Source of the DNA: Chloroflexota bacterium
GTDB lineage: Bacteria; Chloroflexota; Anaerolineae; Anaerolineales; Anaerolineaceae
Assembly: GCA_012797215.1 (NCBI GenBank)
Contig: JAAZPN010000012.1
Coordinates: forward strand, 1-18,636
Direction of reading: 5' to 3'
Length of the DNA stretch: 18,636 nucleotides
The notes beneath the pieces were generated by a model. That model was not told the origin of the DNA. It saw only the letters and a program-made list of their open reading frames with translations, and did no database searches. The position numbers were made by a program, and so were the translations under genes. Shown in pieces: positions 14,950 to 18,636 of this stretch; positions within the stretch are counted from its first letter, which is position 1, and each line of letters opens with the position of its first letter.

Positions 14950-14955
14950 ATTATA
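14950..14955 (-). promoter_or_regulatory. candidate -10 element of the ABC exporter operon
   Basis: Minus-strand TATAAT in the 140 bp between the MFS stop and the ATPase start, giving a leader of about 90 nt. The hexamer 17 nt upstream (ATATTG) matches -35 poorly. No operator-like repeat was seen. Confidence 0.35.
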
Positions 14956-14995
14956 CTTTGGTTCGTGCCAGCCAATATCTACAGAAATTAAGATA

Positions 14996-16366
14996 TTAAG
15001 ACGAAACCTTGTCCTGACTCAAGCGGCGCGCTTTGCGCGGAACGTCCTTGACTTTGCTGATTAACAAGGCGCCGATAAGGGTTAGCACCAAGCTAACAGT
15101 AAACATAACCCTATAACCAAAAGCCTCCACCAGGATGCCGGCAATCACCGGAGAAATGAGCACAAAAACTCCTATCAGGCTGCGAGCCATGCCCAGATAG
15201 GTCGGACGCAGTTTTTCCTCACCCAGTTCCATCACTAGAATTGAATCCCCCAGGACCATACCAGCTGTGTACAATCCAAACATAAGAAAGACCAGGTAGT
15301 AAACCCACTCACTGCGCGCCAGAATCGCAAGAAGCATTGCGCCCCCCCAACTCAATACCGACGCCACCACTATGCGCTTTGGTCCAATTTTGTCCCCCAG
15401 CGCGCCTCCCAGGCTGTAGCCGATAATTCCGCTAAAGTAAAGCAGCGCGGTAAAAACGGCTGCGCGGGAATCAGAGAGATTGAAACGTTGGACGCCGTAG
15501 ACCGCCAGGAATCCGCTGGCCATCGCGCCCAAGAAAATAACCGCGCGCCCAAGCAGATAGTAGCGAAAGTTTTTGTCTCTTTTGAGAATTGCTTTAAAGA
15601 GCTGGAGATCTATGATTTTCCTGGCGGGCTTCCCCTCGACCGGCGCTGCCAAATCAGTCTCCAACAGGTCACTTTTTTGAATCTCGCGCTCTGGTTCACG
15701 CGTGCGCGAATAGAAAGAGAAAGATATCCACTGAGCTATTACAGCGGTACCAAAACACAAGGCATAGTTTTGAGGATAAGGCAGTCGACTTAGAAAGATA
15801 GTTGCAAGCACGGAGCTGAGGATTCCCATCACCTGCGCCAGAACGCGCGAGATGCCATAGAAGCGTGCCCGGTGGGTCAGAGGAATCACGCTCGCCTGCA
15901 CTTCTTGCCAGGGCAGCGCGATCATCCCACTGGCAAGCCCCCGCCAGCTGATCAGGAAAAAGAGCCCTATTAGGGCAGTAGATTTGGGAATACTGGGAAC
16001 CAGCAAGGCAAGTGCAGGGAAAAAAATGTAAGGAATTCGTTCCACAACCGCCATTTTTATCGTGAAAGGCAGCTTTTGCTTGAGGTCGGACACGTACCCA
16101 GATAAAAACATCTGCGGCATGTACCAGCCAAAGGTCGCAATGGCAGGGATGAGACCAATCAGCAGTGGAGATTTAGTTAAGGTCGCGGCAAAAACCGGCA
16201 CAATGGTGGTAATGGAACCAAATCCATCCCCAAAGATGAAGAACATCAGGTCGAGCGTTGCCACAGTTACATTATGGCGAAAATGCTTCGCCACGGGCGC
16301 CGGGACATCATCCTCGGGGCGGATAGTCATAAAGCCAGAAATAAATGATCGCAAGCGGTTTGCCAT
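14996..16366 (-). CDS. MFS transporter
   Basis: 456-residue major facilitator superfamily permease with 12 predicted membrane segments in two halves split by a charged cytoplasmic loop (~220-260, containing TREPEREIQKSDLLE). Motif-A-like loops occur in each half: LSGYVSDLKQKLP after segment 2 and LGGALGDKIGPKR in the second half. I cannot assign the substrate. A TTG at 16438 is the longest possible start, but the extra 24 residues span a TATAAT (minus strand 16385-16390), so I use the ATG at 16366, which has only a weak ribosome site (TTGGA). The gene follows the GH13 enzyme on the same strand by 122 nt, with no terminator seen between them, so a link to oligosaccharide transport is possible but unproven. 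Confidence 0.83.
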   Translation of the reverse strand: MANRLRSFISGFMTIRPEDDVPAPVAKHFRHNVTVATLDLMFFIFGDGFGSITTIVPVFAATLTKSPLLIGLIPAIATFGWYMPQMFLSGYVSDLKQKLPFTIKMAVVERIPYIFFPALALLVPSIPKSTALIGLFFLISWRGLASGMIALPWQEVQASVIPLTHRARFYGISRVLAQVMGILSSVLATIFLSRLPYPQNYALCFGTAVIAQWISFSFYSRTREPEREIQKSDLLETDLAAPVEGKPARKIIDLQLFKAILKRDKNFRYYLLGRAVIFLGAMASGFLAVYGVQRFNLSDSRAAVFTALLYFSGIIGYSLGGALGDKIGPKRIVVASVLSWGGAMLLAILARSEWVYYLVFLMFGLYTAGMVLGDSILVMELGEEKLRPTYLGMARSLIGVFVLISPVIAGILVEAFGYRVMFTVSLVLTLIGALLISKVKDVPRKARRLSQDKVSS

Positions 16367-16488
16367 AAAAAAATCCAAGCCACTATTATAAAGGGAATTA
16401 CCTCGGAATGGATACAAAGATGTCTTCCGGGCGGACAAATTCCGAAAGAATCTTTAACACTCCTCTTTCATCAAAAAAGCTGGATGCC

Positions 16489-18327
16489 TCATGCCGCGTC
16501 TTTGCCGGGAAAAAGCAGCAAGGTTTCAGGAGGAACAAGAAGCGCGTCTTCAGTAAGTACTACCTGCCAGCCTGTAATCAAATCAATCGTTGTTTGTCCT
16601 TGCCCGCATGCTGCTGCGGGGCAGCGAACACTACGTGTTGTTTCCGAGCGGTTTAAGAAGGCGAAGAGGGTTTTCGCCTCGCAATCAACGCGCCACGAGG
16701 CGGTCTCCTCTTCGTCATCAAGAGTCAGCAGTTGCCACTCCGCATTTGCCAAACCCGGGAAGCGTTCGCGCAGCGTGTTCAGAGCACGAATCAAATCCGC
16801 CAGGTCACTCTGCGCTGGAACTTCTTCCCAATTCATCGGCAGACGGGATTGGTCAAAACCGATGGAATGCGGGTCGTGAATCGATCTTGGCTGGCAAAGC
16901 GCGCTCTCTGTCCCAAAATATACCAACGGCTGCCCAGGCAGCAGGTAGAGCCAGCTGAGCGCCAGCCTCAGGCGGCGCGAGCTGCCGCCCGCCGCAAACA
17001 GGAAGCGGTTCATGTCATGGTTATCCAGAAAAGCTGGCCGGCTAAATTGCTGCGGAAAATACGAGGTACTTTCTTTCAGATATCCCGAGAACCAAGAAAT
17101 TGGCTTTGAGCGGAAAGCAAAGGTCTCGCGCAGCGCCTGGCAACTGAGGAAATCAAGTGTTCCATCCAGTCCGCCAGCAAAGCTGAGCTGCTGGTCCGCC
17201 GGGCGGGTCACTTCACCAAAGGTCCAACATTCCGGGTTTACTTCCCGGCATACCTTGCGGAACTCCACCCAGAAATCCAAACCCGGGCCAATAGCGTAGT
17301 CCAGGCGGTACCCGTCCACTCCCAGGCTCAGCCAAATGCGCGCCGCCTCAAAAAGATGTTCTCTGGCCGGCGAGCCGTACGCCAGGTTTAGCTCCGGCAT
17401 CGAGTGGACATTAAAGTAACTTTGGTATTCCGGCCAGGCATGCCACTTGAACCAGGCAGTGTAAGGGCTTTGTGGTGATTTAAGAGCCTCTCTCAAGGCT
17501 GGGTGCTGGTCAGAGACATGGTTAGCGACAAAATCGAGGATGACCCGCAGCCCAAGTTTATGCGCGGCGGCAAGCAGCTCCTGAAAATCCGTCAGGTTTC
17601 CGAAGCGGGGTTCAATCTGGAAATAATCGATGGTGTCATAACCATGATGACTGGGGCTGGCAAAGATTGGCGTCAGCCATATCGCGTTAAAACCCAACCC
17701 GCGGATATAGGACAATTTTTCAATCACGCCGCGCAGGGTGCCCCCAAAGGGGCGCGCCAGGTTTTCCTGTTGCAGCCAGTCCTTCCCCTCCCCCGGGCTG
17801 AAGCGGTCCACAAAAATCTGATAGATGCGAGCCGTCTCGCTCCAGGCTGGAACACCATCTTTCCCATACCAAATAGCGAATTGCTGCGCTTCTTGTGGTT
17901 CTCGGGATTGACAATCCGCGAAGAGCAGCTGGCCGCCTGTAGGCGCAGATTCTGCGGTCGGAAAACGGGCGTAGATCTGATAACGAAGCAGAGTCCCCTC
18001 TGGCTGCGGCGGCAGCTGCGCGCGCCACTCTCGCACCCATGCCCAGATTAAAGTATCCCAGCTGAGCCCAGCAGGCTCAAATGCAATTTCCGTGCAATCC
18101 TGCCAATTGTGCGTTGTATAACGGAGCGCCAGCTCATTTACAGGCAAATCACTGGAAGTATACGCAAATAAGGTGACTGCTTCTCCCGGCTTTGGAACAA
18201 GAGGGGTTTTCCTTCCAAAATGATGCACGCCGCGTGTGCGTTTAATTAGAAATGGCCCGCCTTTGGCAGGATCGTCCAGGTCACCGAAACTGTGGTCCCG
18301 TAGAGATTCAGGAATGCGTGAGTTCAT
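16489..18327 (-). CDS. GH13 alpha-amylase-family hydrolase (cyclomaltodextrinase/neopullulanase-like)
   Basis: 612-residue enzyme that cleaves alpha-glucosidic bonds. The N-terminal ~150 residues look like a beta-sandwich of the CBM34 or similar type, and the (beta/alpha)8 barrel runs from ~160 (TARIYQIFVDRF) to ~530. The four GH13 regions are present: DFVANH (265-270), GYRLDYA with nucleophile D343, FGEV with acid/base E372, and LDNHD with H437 and transition-state D438. There is no signal peptide, so it probably acts in the cytoplasm on imported or stored maltooligosaccharides. The N-terminal domain plus PFGGTLRGVIEKLSYI before the first barrel strands fit cyclomaltodextrinase, neopullulanase or maltogenic amylase better than a secreted amylase. 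A beta-sheet C-terminal domain closes it. AGGG 9 nt upstream supports the ATG at 18327. Confidence 0.9.
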   Translation of the reverse strand: MNSRIPESLRDHSFGDLDDPAKGGPFLIKRTRGVHHFGRKTPLVPKPGEAVTLFAYTSSDLPVNELALRYTTHNWQDCTEIAFEPAGLSWDTLIWAWVREWRAQLPPQPEGTLLRYQIYARFPTAESAPTGGQLLFADCQSREPQEAQQFAIWYGKDGVPAWSETARIYQIFVDRFSPGEGKDWLQQENLARPFGGTLRGVIEKLSYIRGLGFNAIWLTPIFASPSHHGYDTIDYFQIEPRFGNLTDFQELLAAAHKLGLRVILDFVANHVSDQHPALREALKSPQSPYTAWFKWHAWPEYQSYFNVHSMPELNLAYGSPAREHLFEAARIWLSLGVDGYRLDYAIGPGLDFWVEFRKVCREVNPECWTFGEVTRPADQQLSFAGGLDGTLDFLSCQALRETFAFRSKPISWFSGYLKESTSYFPQQFSRPAFLDNHDMNRFLFAAGGSSRRLRLALSWLYLLPGQPLVYFGTESALCQPRSIHDPHSIGFDQSRLPMNWEEVPAQSDLADLIRALNTLRERFPGLANAEWQLLTLDDEEETASWRVDCEAKTLFAFLNRSETTRSVRCPAAACGQGQTTIDLITGWQVVLTEDALLVPPETLLLFPGKDAA

Positions 18328-18354
18328 CTTGGTTACCCTATGCTGATTTGCTTA

Positions 18355-18381
18355 ATTGTAAGGCACTTTAGCAAAAATCAA
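18355..18381 (-). promoter_or_regulatory. candidate promoter of the GH13 gene
   Basis: Minus-strand -35 TTGATT (18376-18381) and -10 TACAAT (18355-18360) with a 15-nt spacer, a little short. The leader would be about 20 nt. The same two hexamers occur in the lipoprotein promoter with the ideal 17-nt spacer. Confidence 0.4.
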
Positions 18382-18416
18382 CGCTCCAAGCAAGCATAAG
18401 CGAAAACACGCAGAAA

Positions 18417-18446
18417 AACAGGCAGCGCCAGCCGGCGCTGCCTGTT
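18417..18446 (-). terminator. rho-independent terminator after the livM-like gene
   Basis: A perfect 13-bp stem (AACAGGCAGCGCC / GGCGCTGCCTGTT) with a 4-nt loop. On the minus strand it is followed by TTT (five T in all with the last stem bases), 17 nt after the stop at 18463. It separates the branched-chain amino-acid transporter genes beyond the window from the GH13 gene. Confidence 0.9.
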
Positions 18447-18462
18447 ATCAATAGAGAATGGA

Positions 18463-18636
18463 TTACACACTGGGCGGTTTCTGCCCGGCATCGGCTTCTG
18501 TTTTCGTGGCAAACAATTTCAGAAGACGCTTCCAGCCTTCGCGGATATTTCCTTTTTGGAGACGCCAGGTTCCCACGATGCCATACGGCAGGAACATGAC
18601 AATGAGGATGAACAACACGCCAAAGATGAGCGGCCA
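18463..18636 (-). CDS. livM: branched-chain amino acid ABC transporter permease, C-terminal end only
   Basis: The last 57 codons of a gene that enters from the right edge. The frame begins WPLIFGVLFILIVMFLPYGI, the final membrane segment typical of LivM-type permeases (consensus-like GxLFILxVxFxPxGI), followed by VGTWR and a charged cytoplasmic tail ending in TEADAGQKPPSV. In the Liv system this subunit forms half of the membrane pore for Leu/Ile/Val uptake, with LivH, ATPases LivG and LivF and a binding protein, presumably encoded to the right. LivH is less likely because LivM usually carries this longer charged tail, but with 57 residues the choice is not certain. It is too close to the edge for any start to be seen. 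Confidence 0.68.
   Translation of the reverse strand, partial: WPLIFGVLFILIVMFLPYGIVGTWRLQKGNIREGWKRLLKLFATKTEADAGQKPPSV

Noticed and set aside
17503..18051. 182-residue plus-strand ORF inside the GH13 gene
   Set aside because: Antisense to the barrel and N-terminal domain of a gene with complete GH13 motifs.
1..18636. tRNA, rRNA, CRISPR arrays, insertion sequences
   Set aside because: No cloverleaf-like segment, regularly spaced repeat, transposase or terminal inverted repeat was seen in any gap on either strand.

Overview
The window (about 54% GC, judged by eye) reads as chromosomal DNA of an anaerobic, probably fermentative bacterium. The proteins resemble Chloroflexota (Anaerolineae-like), but this is an inference from protein style and gene content; no rRNA or tRNA is present to settle it. 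A class-I-type hybrid cluster protein (hcp) fits an obligate anaerobe. Both window edges cut genes: a UDP-glucose dehydrogenase-type enzyme on the left and the last 57 residues of a LivM-like ABC permease on the right.

Left part (1-6250): the UDP-sugar dehydrogenase end, then hcp, which is convergent with an unknown zinc-ribbon membrane protein across a perfect two-way terminator. An ~800 bp stretch without a convincing gene follows, holding ORF debris and an AT-rich imperfect palindrome. Next come a complete tyrosine recombinase/integrase and a convergent small lipoprotein, again sharing a long two-way terminator.

Middle (6250-10450): lplA (lipoate-protein ligase) is divergent from a sulfur module. 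The module is an ArsR-type repressor followed 3 nt later by an 827-residue protein that strings together a CoA-disulfide-reductase-like flavoenzyme, a rhodanese, a TusA domain and a DrsE_2 domain, each with its expected cysteine. An inverted repeat lies between the proposed -35 and -10 of the regulator, which suggests autoregulation. A second inverted repeat covers the region around its start codon.

Right part (10450-18636), all on the minus strand. In order of transcription: the livM-like 3' end with terminator; a GH13 alpha-glucan hydrolase with all catalytic residues and no signal peptide; an MFS transporter; an ABC exporter operon (ATPase plus two related ABC-2 permeases); then an NYN-domain protein followed 15 nt later by a double-SIS sugar-phosphate isomerase/deaminase. 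Between the ABC operon and the NYN gene lies the most unusual element. It is a near-consensus promoter followed by a ~95 nt leader with two hairpins, the second being an intrinsic terminator whose U tract abuts the NYN Shine-Dalgarno. Any transcript reaching the NYN gene must pass it, so a transcription-attenuation switch is the leading hypothesis for new biology here.

No CRISPR array, insertion sequence, tRNA or rRNA was seen.
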